The notes below the pieces were generated by a model. That model saw only the letters and a list, made by a program, of their open reading frames with translations. It made no database searches and had not been told where the DNA came from. Positions 15,566-24,237 of a DNA stretch of 35,627 nt are shown one piece after another. Position 1 is the stretch's first letter. Every line of letters starts with the position of its first letter. The DNA is from Nitrospira sp. (GTDB lineage Bacteria > Nitrospirota > Nitrospiria > Nitrospirales > Nitrospiraceae), in NCBI GenBank assembly GCA_029881435.1, contig JAOUMR010000025.1:1-35627 (forward strand), written 5' to 3'. The translations under genes and the position numbers were made by a program.

Positions 15566-18500
15566 ATGATCACCACGGCCGGTCCTGCAACCCAATCTCA
15601 TTCCCATCCTCTCCGTGGCCTGCTGACAGCCCAATTTTTCGGCGCATTTAACGACAACGCGTGGAAACTCATGGTGGCCCTGCTGGCCATCAGACAGGTA
15701 ACAACTACCGTCGGCCCGACTGGGCCGGCGTTCGAAGCGGCCTCCCAAACTCAGGCCACCATCGCGTTCGTCGTCTTTAATCTTCCGCTTATGCTGTTTT
15801 CCCTGGTTGCCGGGGCCCTATCAGACCGGTTGAGCAAGCGGACAGTCATCATTGTCATGAAGGTGGTCGAAGTCACACTGATGGGAGCTGGGACCATCGC
15901 ACTCTTGATGGATCCATTGGGTGGATGGCTTGCCTTGATCATCCTGGCAGGAATGGGTGTCCACAGCGCGTTCTTTAGTCCTGCCAAGTACGGCATTCTG
16001 CCCGAGTTGCTTCCCTATGAACAACTTTCGCTCGGCAACGGATTGCTGAAGATGTGGACCTTCTTTGCCATCATCGGGGGTACGACAGCCGGCGGCCTCT
16101 TTCTGGGGTTGTCCCACGCCAGTCCCTGGCTGGCGGGATTCGCACTGACGGTCCTGTCCTTTATCGGATTGATCGCCGCATGGACCATTCCACGCGTTCC
16201 AGCAGCGAGATCCGAGGGAGGCGTGAGGGCCACCATTACGGTCGCCTGGACTGCGCTACGCGCGGACCGCATGTTGCGGCTGGCCATCGGCATCAACGTC
16301 ATGTTCTGGACTATCGCCAGCCTGTTCGGCCAGGACATGCTGATCTATGCCAAGAGCCGGCTTGCGCTATCCGATGAATTGTCCGGGCTCCCACTTGCCG
16401 TCCTCGGTATCGGCATCGGTATCGGCGCCGTGTTGGCCGGTCGTCTGTCTGCATCAAAAATCGAAGTCGGCCTGATCCTGCCAGGCTGCTTGGCCTTGAC
16501 AGGAGGGCTGCTGGGACTGGGCCTGATTCCCCCCAGCCTAGCCGGCTCGCTGACACTGATGGCCGTACTCGGCATCGCCAGCGGCTTCATCAACGTGCCG
16601 ATCAACGCCCTCATCCAATGGCGGGCCCCGGCCGACCGGCGCGGCGCCGTAATCGCACTGGGCAACACCTTCATGTTCGGCGGCATTCTGGCCGGGTCGC
16701 TGGGTGCCGGATTCCTGTCGCAGGTAGGCCTCTCGGCCACCGACATTCTATTGGCCTGCGCGGGCATGGCGCTGATCGGCACGCTCATCGTCCTGTGGTT
16801 GCTTCCTGACAGCCTTGTTCGATTCCTCGTTGTGTTGCTGCCGCGCCTGATCTATCGGGTGGCCGTTATTGGGAGTGGGTCCGTACCGCGAGAGGGCCCG
16901 GCGCTGTTGGTACCGAACCATGTGTCCTTTATTGACGGGCTCTTGCTGATAGCAAGCCTGGACCGCCCGATCCGTTTTGTGGTGGATAGCCGGTACGCAG
17001 AGCACCCCTTGCTCAGGGTGCTCATGAAAACCATCCGTGTCATCCCGATTTCTTCGACAGGCAGGCCTCGCATGATCCTCCAAGCCCTGCGCGAGGCCGG
17101 ACAAGCCCTAGACGAGGGCCAGCTGGTCTGCATTTTTCCTGAAGGCCAGATCACTCGCACCGGCACGCTCCTGCCGTTTCGTCGGGGTTTCGAACGGATC
17201 GTCAAAGGACGAACGGCTCCGATCATCCCGGTTCACCTGGATCGGGTCTGGGGCAGCATCTTCAGCTTCAATCACGGACGCTTTCTCTGGAAACTTCCAG
17301 AACAACTCCCCTACCCGGTCACGATCTCATTCGGGGCACCGTTGCCCCCAGATACGACGCCGGATACATTGCGCGCGAAAATTCACGAGCTCGGCGAAGC
17401 CGCCTGGCAACTTAGGAAACCCGGTCGCCGACCTCTCCATCGTCAGTTTATCTCTGCGATGCGTCGCTACCCATTCCGCATGGCCATGGCCGACCAAAAT
17501 CGCCCCCGCGTGTCCTCCTTGCAAGCCCTGATCGGATCGATCGTCCTCGCGCGCACGCTTCGTCCCTACTGGCAGGATCAAGACCATGTCGGCGTCCTGC
17601 TGCCGCCGACCGTCGCCGCAGCCCTAGTGAACGTGGCTGTCGCCCTCTGCGGCAAGACCATCGTGAACTTGAACTACACCGTTGGGAAATCCGGCTTAGA
17701 ATCCGCAGTGCGCCTGGCAGGCCTGCGCACGATCGTCACAAGCCATACCTTTATCGAAAAAGCCAAGCTTGACCTGCCTGATGGACCCTCGGTGATTTGG
17801 CTGGAAGATGTGGCCACGACGATCGGCACCGGCCAGAAAGCGGTCGCTGCGCTCCTGGCCCTGTTCGCTCCCTGCCGCCTCATCGAACGAGCCTGCGGAC
17901 AAGCGACCCCGCTTACTCCCGACAGCCTGGCCACGATCATTTTCAGCAGCGGCAGTACCGGGGAACCCAAAGGCGTCATGCTCTCGCACTTTAGCATCGA
18001 CGCCAACTGCCAAGGCGCCACGCAGATGCTTCATCTCTATCAAGACGAACGAGTTCTCGGGATCTTGCCGTTCTTTCATTCATTCGGATACATGGTCTTC
18101 TGGTTCGTTATGTTCAACAACGCGCCGATGATCTTTCACCCGTCACCACTCGATGTGACGGCAATCGGCGAACTGATTCGCCAGTATCGCCTCACGTTCA
18201 TCGTCATCACCCCAACCTTTCTCCAGCTCTATAGCCGCCGCTGCACACCGGAACAGTTCAGTTCCGTACGCGTCATTCTGACCGGCGCAGAAAAACTGTC
18301 CGCACGGCTTGCGCAATCCATCGAGGACAAGTTTGGCATCGGACCGATCGAAGGCTACGGTGTCACGGAATGTGCTCCTGTCATTGCTGTCAACTGCCCG
18401 GACTTCCGCGCCGCCGGGTATTACCAGCCGGCATCGCGACGAGGCACCGTCGGCCAGCCACTCCCTGGGGTGTCACTACGGATCGTGGATCCGGACCATT

Positions 18501-19021
18501 ACACCTCACTGCCGACCGGCACGTCCGGGATGTTGCTGGTGAAGGGGCCGAACGTAATGAACGGCTATCTAGGCCGCGAAGACCTCACCACACAAGTGAT
18601 GCGGGACGGCTGGTATATTACCGGGGACATCGCCTCCTTGGATGACGATGGATTCCTGACGATCACCGACCGGCTCTCGCGATTCTCCAAAATCGGAGGC
18701 GAGATGGTCCCGCATGGCAAGGTCGAAGAAGCCTTGCAGCAAGCAGCCGGAGTCGATTCCCAGGTCTTTGCCGTGACCGGTCTTCCTGACGACAAGAAGG
18801 GAGAGCGATTGGCCGTTCTTCATACAATCGATGAAAGCCTGATTCCTGACATCTTAGGCAAAATATCGACCAGCGGCCTTCCCAATCTCTTCATCCCCTC
18901 GCGGAGCCAGTTTGTGAAGGTCGAGGCCTTGCCGGTTCTTGGGACCGGCAAGCTGGACTTGCGAGGTGTGAAGCGCATGGCAACAGAGCGACTCTTGTCG
19001 CACGAAGAAGTGAAGGATTAG
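15566..19021 (+). CDS. aas: LplT-PlsC-acyl-ACP synthetase fusion (Aas-type phospholipid acyltransferase)
   Basis: A 1151-residue fusion of three parts. Residues 1 to about 415 form a 12-helix MFS transporter like the lysophospholipid flippase LplT (opening QFFGAFNDNAWK). Residues 430-620 are a PlsC-type acyltransferase with NHVSFIDG (about 450-457) and FPEGQITRTG (about 523-532). Residues 640-1150 are an AMP-forming acyl ligase with the P-loop IIFSSGSTGEPKG (about 790-802), GYGVTECAP and YITGDIASLDDDGF. Together they could import lysophospholipids and reacylate them with ligase-activated fatty acids. The start has no strong ribosome binding site and probably depends on coupling to the MutS-like gene nine bases upstream. 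Confidence 0.9.
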   Translation: MITTAGPATQSHSHPLRGLLTAQFFGAFNDNAWKLMVALLAIRQVTTTVGPTGPAFEAASQTQATIAFVVFNLPLMLFSLVAGALSDRLSKRTVIIVMKVVEVTLMGAGTIALLMDPLGGWLALIILAGMGVHSAFFSPAKYGILPELLPYEQLSLGNGLLKMWTFFAIIGGTTAGGLFLGLSHASPWLAGFALTVLSFIGLIAAWTIPRVPAARSEGGVRATITVAWTALRADRMLRLAIGINVMFWTIASLFGQDMLIYAKSRLALSDELSGLPLAVLGIGIGIGAVLAGRLSASKIEVGLILPGCLALTGGLLGLGLIPPSLAGSLTLMAVLGIASGFINVPINALIQWRAPADRRGAVIALGNTFMFGGILAGSLGAGFLSQVGLSATDILLACAGMALIGTLIVLWLLPDSLVRFLVVLLPRLIYRVAVIGSGSVPREGPALLVPNHVSFIDGLLLIASLDRPIRFVVDSRYAEHPLLRVLMKTIRVIPISSTGRPRMILQALREAGQALDEGQLVCIFPEGQITRTGTLLPFRRGFERIVKGRTAPIIPVHLDRVWGSIFSFNHGRFLWKLPEQLPYPVTISFGAPLPPDTTPDTLRAKIHELGEAAWQLRKPGRRPLHRQFISAMRRYPFRMAMADQNRPRVSSLQALIGSIVLARTLRPYWQDQDHVGVLLPPTVAAALVNVAVALCGKTIVNLNYTVGKSGLESAVRLAGLRTIVTSHTFIEKAKLDLPDGPSVIWLEDVATTIGTGQKAVAALLALFAPCRLIERACGQATPLTPDSLATIIFSSGSTGEPKGVMLSHFSIDANCQGATQMLHLYQDERVLGILPFFHSFGYMVFWFVMFNNAPMIFHPSPLDVTAIGELIRQYRLTFIVITPTFLQLYSRRCTPEQFSSVRVILTGAEKLSARLAQSIEDKFGIGPIEGYGVTECAPVIAVNCPDFRAAGYYQPASRRGTVGQPLPGVSLRIVDPDHYTSLPTGTSGMLLVKGPNVMNGYLGREDLTTQVMRDGWYITGDIASLDDDGFLTITDRLSRFSKIGGEMVPHGKVEEALQQAAGVDSQVFAVTGLPDDKKGERLAVLHTIDESLIPDILGKISTSGLPNLFIPSRSQFVKVEALPVLGTGKLDLRGVKRMATERLLSHEEVKD

Positions 19022-19047
19022 ACACGGTCTCGCATGACGATCGACGA

Positions 19048-20025
19048 ATGACTCCTCCTAAATCGCTCATCGACTGCCACGTGCATCTGGCGGCACTACC
19101 GGATGGCAACAATGGGTGTTTCATCTCACCGCAACTCCTCCGGAGCCCTCTCTTTCGCTTTCTGTTGTGGAAACACAACCTCTCGCCGGTACATCCACAC
19201 GAGGCCAATCGACAATATCTGAACGACCTCATCACGGAGTTACGCGCCTCACGCCATGTTTCGAAGGCGGTGCTGCTCGGCATGGATGGATTCTACGATC
19301 AAACCGGTCTGCTTAATCGCCAGCACACCGACTTTCTGGTCAGTAACGACTACGTGTTCGAAACCGTGAACGCCAACCCCGACATCTTTTTGGCAGGCCC
19401 ATCCGTCAATCCGCAGCGCGAAGATGCTATCGACGAAGTTCATCGCTGTGCCGATGCCGGCGCTGTCCTAATCAAAGTCCTACCCAACGCGCAGCACTTC
19501 GATCCGGCTCATCCAAAATACATCCCGTTCTACCGGGCGCTGGCCCAACGGAAACTGCCATTTTTGAGTCATGTCGGTTATGAATTCAGTCTCATCGGGA
19601 AGGACCAATCACTCGGAGATCCGGAACGGCTGCGTCTCGCGTTGGACGAAGGGGTGACCGTCATCGCAGCTCACGCCTGTAGCTATGGCCTGATGCTGTA
19701 TGAAAAGTTTCTGCCCACCTTCCGAGCATTCGCGCGGCGTTATCCACATTTCTACGCCGACATTTCGGCCCTCACCCAGCCTCATCGCATGAGGATGCTC
19801 CTACATCTACGACATCAGCCAGACCTTCACTCGCGTCTGTTCTTTGGGACGGACTACCCACTATCTGTTTTTCACCTGGCGGCTTGGGGGCGGGTAGGTC
19901 TGGGCGCGTTGTGGAGTATGATCCGCACGAAAAACCGCTTCGATCGTCAAGTTGAAGTCTGCAGGGGGCTTGGGCTCGGATTCCGCTCGCTCGGAGAACT
20001 CTTGACACTCCCCACAAGTCACTAG
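19048..20025 (+). CDS. Amidohydrolase-2 family metal-dependent hydrolase
   Basis: A 325-residue TIM-barrel hydrolase of the amidohydrolase-2 type. The metal-binding DCHVH is at residues 9-13, with further likely ligands in LSHVGYE (about 171-177), the IAAHACS strand and the FGTDYPLS motif near 270-277. It has no signal peptide. Enzymes of this family act as decarboxylases or hydrolases on varied substrates, so none can be named. It lies 26 bases after the aas fusion and six before the sigma-factor gene, apparently in the same operon. The ribosome binding site is weak. Confidence 0.8.
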   Translation: MTPPKSLIDCHVHLAALPDGNNGCFISPQLLRSPLFRFLLWKHNLSPVHPHEANRQYLNDLITELRASRHVSKAVLLGMDGFYDQTGLLNRQHTDFLVSNDYVFETVNANPDIFLAGPSVNPQREDAIDEVHRCADAGAVLIKVLPNAQHFDPAHPKYIPFYRALAQRKLPFLSHVGYEFSLIGKDQSLGDPERLRLALDEGVTVIAAHACSYGLMLYEKFLPTFRAFARRYPHFYADISALTQPHRMRMLLHLRHQPDLHSRLFFGTDYPLSVFHLAAWGRVGLGALWSMIRTKNRFDRQVEVCRGLGLGFRSLGELLTLPTSH

Positions 20026-20031
20026 GCAACG

Positions 20032-20529
20032 ATGGACCGTGATCAGATACTAGCCACCCTTCGCGAAAGGATTCTCGCGTTTGCGACATCACGTGTATCG
20101 AGGGATTATGCCGAGGACCTGACCCAAGACGTGTTGGCAGTCCTTCATGATAGGTATCCAACAGTTCGCGAGCTGGCGGAACTGGTCCCTCTGGCTTTTC
20201 AAGTTCTGCGGTACAAGATGCTGGATGCCCATCGGAAAGCCTTGAGGCGCGGGGAGTACAATCAGGAATTGATCGAAGAACTGCCGCTTGCCGATACCGG
20301 CGACGATCCGGTCGCTCAACTCGACCAGAAACAACGCGTTGATTGGCTACTCACCGCCATTGCCCAACTCGGAGAACGTTGCCGGGAGTTGTTCAGATGG
20401 AAGTTAGAGGGCAAGAGCTTCCCAGAGATTCAAAAATTGATGAATCAGACCTCGATCAATACAATCTACACATGGGACTTGCGATGCCGAAAACAATTGT
20501 TGGCGTTCATGGGCGGAAGTTGGGAATAG
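20032..20529 (+). CDS. ECF-like RNA polymerase sigma factor
   Basis: A 165-residue sigma-70 family protein with the ECF layout. Region 2 includes the DYAEDLTQDVLAVLHDRY helix and the FQVLRYKMLDAHRKALRR promoter-melting and -10 helix. An acidic linker follows, then region 4 from about 108 (LLTAIAQLGERCRELFRWKLEGKS) with a helix-turn-helix ending TIYTWDLRCRKQLL. Region 4 is slightly unusual in having NQTSINTIYTWDLRC in the recognition helix. The next gene encodes a likely membrane partner 13 bases downstream. Its target promoters cannot be told from this window. Confidence 0.87.
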   Translation: MDRDQILATLRERILAFATSRVSRDYAEDLTQDVLAVLHDRYPTVRELAELVPLAFQVLRYKMLDAHRKALRRGEYNQELIEELPLADTGDDPVAQLDQKQRVDWLLTAIAQLGERCRELFRWKLEGKSFPEIQKLMNQTSINTIYTWDLRCRKQLLAFMGGSWE

Positions 20530-20542
20530 CGGTACGGTGACT

Positions 20543-21919
20543 ATGATGTCCGAGCATGATTTAGAGAAGCTGCTTGGTGGCTTTGCAGCCGACACCTTGA
20601 CGCCTGAAGAACAGCAACAGCTCTACAGCGTGGCACTGCAAGACCAAGAACTCTTCAACTCGCTCGCTGACGAACAGGCACTGAGGGAATTACTGGCCGA
20701 TCCCATCGTGCGTCGTAGGCTCTTGCAGGCTGTACAGGGGAAATGCTCGACGACTGACAGAGGTCCTGCGCCATGGCTCAACTGGTTCCGCCGCCCAGCC
20801 GGACTTGCGTGGGCGGGTGGCCTCGCCGCAGCCGTATTCGCGGTGACGCTAGGCACTCACGTCTATCAAGAAAGTCTAAGACAGGCAGGCCGATCCGTCG
20901 CCATCGAAGAGGAGTCGGCTAGACCCGCACCTACTCCAGCACCTTCTGAACCGCAACCAGCCTCACCTCCGATTGGTGAGTCTCGGTTGAACGCACAGAC
21001 CACTACGAAATCGGCAGACATGCCTGGGAAAGACACACGCGCCGCGAAGACGGCCAAACACGCAGCCGAGGTGATGGCCAAATCAGTAGAAGAGCCGGCA
21101 GCCGCGCGCCCTGGACTGGATGCAGTGCGAGAACGTTCTCCATCTACCCCACATGGATCCCCCCAATCCGAAGCAGAAGCACTGGGCTCGGCCGAGCAAG
21201 AACGTGCGAGCACGCCCTCGATCTCCGCTCTGGTGCCTGCGCCGGCCAATATACCGGCGACCGCAGCACCTACTGGCCAAGTTGGCTCCGCTCTGAGCGC
21301 TCGCTCCTTGTTCTACGGAGACACAGGGGAACTTACTTCGGAACTGATGACAGGAACGCAAGAACGTAGTCATTCCACCCAGCAGTTTGAAGGGCTTGAA
21401 CAGAAAAAGGATTTATTGCGCCCAAGCCAAACGAGAAACCTGACCGGCTCCACCAAGCCCTTGGGCCTTCGTTACAGCCTGGTGACTCACGGAATGAAGG
21501 GATCGCATGATGACGGAGACCTCGGAACCTCGCTTCAAACAGATTCGATTGATCTGATGATCGAAGCTAATCAGGACGGCTTCTTTCAGATGTGGGGAGA
21601 TGACGGTGCCCTAGAGCCTCACATCGTGTTCCCTCTGACGGAACACGATCCGGTTTCATCACGGCTGATTGCCCATCAACTTAGACGAATTCCCATACTT
21701 GCTGTCTATCGTACCATTACTGTCCACTTCTCTCGCATGCCATTTGGAGCACTCTCCAGTAAGGACCTCGTTGAGATGAATCGATCGCCACGTGGGCAAC
21801 TTCAAGAATCCTCCACTTCGATGGGAGCGTCCGGCTCCCAAGAACTGGCGATCTATGTAGTCAATCAGGATCCCTCGGTGGGCATGCTCGTGGTCCAGAT
21901 TCCGATACACCAACCATGA
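20543..21919 (+). CDS. Membrane-spanning putative sigma-factor partner with DUF4384-like C-terminus
   Basis: A 458-residue protein. Residues 1-80 are a cytoplasmic helical head (EEQQQLYSVALQDQELFNSL), with one transmembrane segment at about 86-106. A long Ala/Pro/Ser/Glu-rich region (about 115-250) follows, then a C-terminal domain from about 310 (LRYSLVTHGM, IDLMIEANQDGFFQMWGDDG, IVFPLTEHDP) that resembles DUF4384-type modules. The head has no zinc-binding His-Cys motif of classical ZAS anti-sigma factors. Anti-sigma function is inferred from position after the sigma gene and from topology. The ATG at 20543 with GGTGA just upstream is preferred over a GTG at 20537. Confidence 0.72.
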   Translation: MMSEHDLEKLLGGFAADTLTPEEQQQLYSVALQDQELFNSLADEQALRELLADPIVRRRLLQAVQGKCSTTDRGPAPWLNWFRRPAGLAWAGGLAAAVFAVTLGTHVYQESLRQAGRSVAIEEESARPAPTPAPSEPQPASPPIGESRLNAQTTTKSADMPGKDTRAAKTAKHAAEVMAKSVEEPAAARPGLDAVRERSPSTPHGSPQSEAEALGSAEQERASTPSISALVPAPANIPATAAPTGQVGSALSARSLFYGDTGELTSELMTGTQERSHSTQQFEGLEQKKDLLRPSQTRNLTGSTKPLGLRYSLVTHGMKGSHDDGDLGTSLQTDSIDLMIEANQDGFFQMWGDDGALEPHIVFPLTEHDPVSSRLIAHQLRRIPILAVYRTITVHFSRMPFGALSSKDLVEMNRSPRGQLQESSTSMGASGSQELAIYVVNQDPSVGMLVVQIPIHQP

Positions 21920-21959
21920 AAAGTCGACCAGTACGGTCGAAGAGTGCTCCAGCACAATA

Positions 21960-21993
21960 AACGGGCCGTTCTCCTTCTGGAGAACGGCCCGTT
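21960..21993. terminator. Bidirectional hairpin terminator between convergent genes
   Basis: A perfect 15-bp stem (21960-21974 pairing with 21979-21993) closes a TTCT loop and is rich in GC. It lies between the sigma-partner gene (plus) and the lipoprotein gene (minus). Neither side has a long U tract, so termination efficiency is uncertain. Confidence 0.75.
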
Positions 21994-22023
21994 ATAACTA
22001 CCCCAACAACCGATCACAACAAT

Positions 22024-22710
22024 CTATGGGCTTACCGAAATACGGTCCTTGATGAGATCGAAGGTTTCCTTTGGCACGACATTCTTTGCCACCAATTCAC
22101 CCTTCACCCGATAGGGACGATTATTCACGATCCGATCGGCTTCATCCTGTTTTAGCCCCAAGAAGAGAATCATGTCGTTTGCTGAGACTTTATTGATATT
22201 CATCGATGCAGAAGTCGCGGCCGGAGCAACGGAAGCCGTCCCGGATCCCCCCTGTTTTGGAGTCAGTGTGGCCGCCTGCACCGATCCCCCTGATTGAGAC
22301 CGATCCTTGAGCTCCTTCTGATAGCGAGCCACCAACGATTTCAGCGTATCGTTATGACGCTTGACGTCTTTATATTCCTGTTTCACGTTCCGATTTTGGG
22401 CCGACAACGCTCTGACTTTGTCCTCCAACTCCTTCGTTCTCGACTCAAGCGTGCCTCGTTCCGCGTCACGTCCGTGTTCAATTCGCTGCAGTTCATCCCG
22501 AGCGGCCTCGGCCTCGTTGTTGAATTTGACGTTCAGTTCCTTGAGAGTCCGGACCTGCTGTTCCATCGCGACTTTCTGTTGGCGAGTTTTTTCCAAATCC
22601 ATCTTGGCGCTATCCGCTTCGGTCAGCGCTTCTTGGTATTTCTTGTTGGATACGCAACCCGTAGTCAACACCGCGCCAATCAACACTATCGCCGTCCACT
22701 CGCGTTTCAT
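22024..22710 (-). CDS. Coiled-coil lipoprotein with C-terminal helix-hairpin-helix domain
   Basis: A 228-residue lipoprotein: the signal peptide ends at Cys19 (LTTGC), followed by a long coiled coil (about 25-140) rich in Lys, Glu and Arg, then a Gly/Ser/Ala linker. The last 60 residues (MNINKVSANDMILFLGLKQ to PKETFDLIKDRI) match a ComEA-like helix-hairpin-helix pair. GGAGGGAGG precedes the ATG. Such a domain usually contacts DNA or another protein, and on a membrane-anchored coiled coil its role is unclear. The gene stands alone with its own promoter. Confidence 0.75.
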   Translation of the reverse strand: MKREWTAIVLIGAVLTTGCVSNKKYQEALTEADSAKMDLEKTRQQKVAMEQQVRTLKELNVKFNNEAEAARDELQRIEHGRDAERGTLESRTKELEDKVRALSAQNRNVKQEYKDVKRHNDTLKSLVARYQKELKDRSQSGGSVQAATLTPKQGGSGTASVAPAATSASMNINKVSANDMILFLGLKQDEADRIVNNRPYRVKGELVAKNVVPKETFDLIKDRISVSP

Positions 22711-22810
22711 GCGATCCTCCCTCCATCAAGTCTTACAGCGTGAATGTATTTCACACGGATCTCCATACCCCACCCTGTTCTCCACCTCGTCCTTGGAATG
22801 GCTTTCTTTG

Positions 22811-22839
22811 TGTGTATGCCAACCCCCAGGCATTGTCAA
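22811..22839 (-). promoter_or_regulatory. Probable sigma-70 promoter for the helix-hairpin-helix lipoprotein
   Basis: Read on the minus strand, TTGACA (22834-22839) and TACACA (22811-22816) are separated by 17 bases. This is a consensus -35 box with an acceptable -10 box about 100 bases before the lipoprotein start. Confidence 0.55.
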
Positions 22840-22959
22840 CATATTTGCTCTTGCGCGAGACCGATCTCTCGCTCATCTTCAATGCGATGAGAAGGGCTCA
22901 TGCGCTTGACGGATCGTCGTCGCTCTGTGATTATCCGACACATTCTATCAAACCCAGCC

Positions 22960-22982
22960 AGGGAGGATGTACCCTCCCTACT
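22960..22982 (+). promoter_or_regulatory. Leader hairpin upstream of uppP
   Basis: AGGGAGG and CCTCCCT form a 7-bp stem around a short ATGTAC loop about 25 bases before the preferred uppP start. The stem includes a purine-rich sequence resembling a ribosome binding site, so it could mask a weaker upstream start. The rest of 22711-23005 holds no other gene. Confidence 0.35.
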
Positions 22983-23005
22983 CGCTATCGGAAGTGGAGC
23001 ACATC

Positions 23006-23881
23006 ATGAACGAATGGGGTCCAGCACTCGCAGTGATTCTCGGAGTCGTCGAGGGATTGACGGAATTTCTCCCCGTCTCATCCACTGGACATCTCATCCT
23101 AGTCGGCCATGCCCTTGGGTTCACCGGCGACGTGGCCGCAAACGCAGAAATTGCGATCCAGTTGGGCGCCATTCTGGCCGTCATTGTGTTCGAACGGGAA
23201 AAAATCAGCCGGCTTCTTTCTGGTGCCTGGCAGGAACAAAAGATATGGCGTTCGGCTACCGCAACCGAACCACTTGCCTCCTGGGCTGACCGCATTAAGA
23301 CCTCCATGCGAAGTCATCCGAACTTGTGGTTCTTGATCGGGTTAGGAATCGCCTTTCTGCCGGCTGCCACACTCGGCCTCGCAGCGCACGGATGGATCAA
23401 ATCGCATCTATTCACCCCGCAAACCGTGGCAATCACTTCGATCCTCGGAGGCATCATCATCCTCATCGTGGAAGCCACCAAACGCACGAGTCAGGCGATG
23501 AGTCTGGAACAAGTTTCACCCATCCATGCGTTCTGGATCGGAGTCGCACAATGTGCGTCGCTGATTCCGGGCATGTCCCGATCCGGCTCTACCATCATCG
23601 GAGGCCTCCTTGCGGGACTCGACCGGAAGGTTGCCACGGAATATTCATTTTTTCTTGCCCTCCCGACCATCATTGCGGCCACTCTCTACGAAACATGGAA
23701 GGCGCGCGGGACATTTACCGAGCAGGACTTTCTGGCGCTCGCTCTTGGAATGGTTATTTCATTCCTGGTGGCATGGGCAGTCATCGCTGCCTTCCTTACC
23801 TATGTCCAGCGGCATACCTTGCGGGCCTTTGCGTACTATCGTATTATGCTTGGAGTATTGGTGATGTTGGTCGCTCGTTGA
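23006..23881 (+). CDS. uppP: Undecaprenyl-diphosphatase UppP (BacA)
   Basis: Integral membrane phosphatase that recycles undecaprenyl pyrophosphate to the lipid carrier used for peptidoglycan and other envelope polymers. The 291 residues contain both family signatures: EGLTEFLPVSSTGH (about 16-29) and PGMSRSGSTIIGG (about 187-199), with several transmembrane helices. The ATG at 23006 is preferred because GGAG lies six bases upstream and gives the usual N-terminus. An in-frame ATG at 22967 would add 13 residues and has no properly spaced ribosome binding site. Confidence 0.93.
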   Translation: MNEWGPALAVILGVVEGLTEFLPVSSTGHLILVGHALGFTGDVAANAEIAIQLGAILAVIVFEREKISRLLSGAWQEQKIWRSATATEPLASWADRIKTSMRSHPNLWFLIGLGIAFLPAATLGLAAHGWIKSHLFTPQTVAITSILGGIIILIVEATKRTSQAMSLEQVSPIHAFWIGVAQCASLIPGMSRSGSTIIGGLLAGLDRKVATEYSFFLALPTIIAATLYETWKARGTFTEQDFLALALGMVISFLVAWAVIAAFLTYVQRHTLRAFAYYRIMLGVLVMLVAR

Positions 23882-23893
23882 AAGGAGTTGTTC

Positions 23894-24154
23894 ATGTCTT
23901 CGAATACGATTCATGTCTATGACACGTGGGTCAATGGAAAGAACGGTCGCATTCACTTCGATGTGATGACGACGGATGAAGCGACTGCTCTCAAGCTTGC
24001 CAAGGAATACTTGGTCGGCATCGGGGAGCCAACTGCTGCGGTGACGACAAAAGAATGTCAATTTTGTCACAGTGAACCGCTGGTTATGTTTTCAGCGGAG
24101 CAGCAGAAGGAAGTCAAGGAGAAGGGCGGATTTATCGTCCCAATGCCAGCCTAG
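23894..24154 (+). CDS. DUF2024 family protein
   Basis: An 86-residue cytoplasmic protein of the DUF2024 type: IHVYDTWVNGKNGRIHFDV at the start, then ALKLAKEYLVGIGE and the conserved CQFCHSE segment with paired Cys and His. AAAGGAG six bases before the ATG at 23894 fixes the start, and it lies 12 bases after uppP, probably in one transcript. The CxxCH pattern could bind a metal, but no function is established. Confidence 0.8.
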   Translation: MSSNTIHVYDTWVNGKNGRIHFDVMTTDEATALKLAKEYLVGIGEPTAAVTTKECQFCHSEPLVMFSAEQQKEVKEKGGFIVPMPA

Positions 24155-24169
24155 TGCCGAAGCCTAGGA

Positions 24170-24202
24170 GCATTGGTGCCGGGATCGCCCCGGCACCAAT
24201 GC
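24170..24202. terminator. Hairpin terminator between convergent DUF2024 and lspA genes
   Basis: A perfect 14-bp stem (24170-24183 with 24189-24202) encloses an ATCGC loop between two converging genes. There is no long U run, but the stem is very stable and could serve both directions. Confidence 0.75.
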
Positions 24203-24237
24203 ATTTCCGAAGCCCTACACACAAAACATGGGTCATA

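Noticed and set aside
22294-22909. Plus-strand frames opposite and beyond the coiled-coil lipoprotein
   Set aside because: They mirror the lipoprotein codons and lack ribosome binding sites or family signals.
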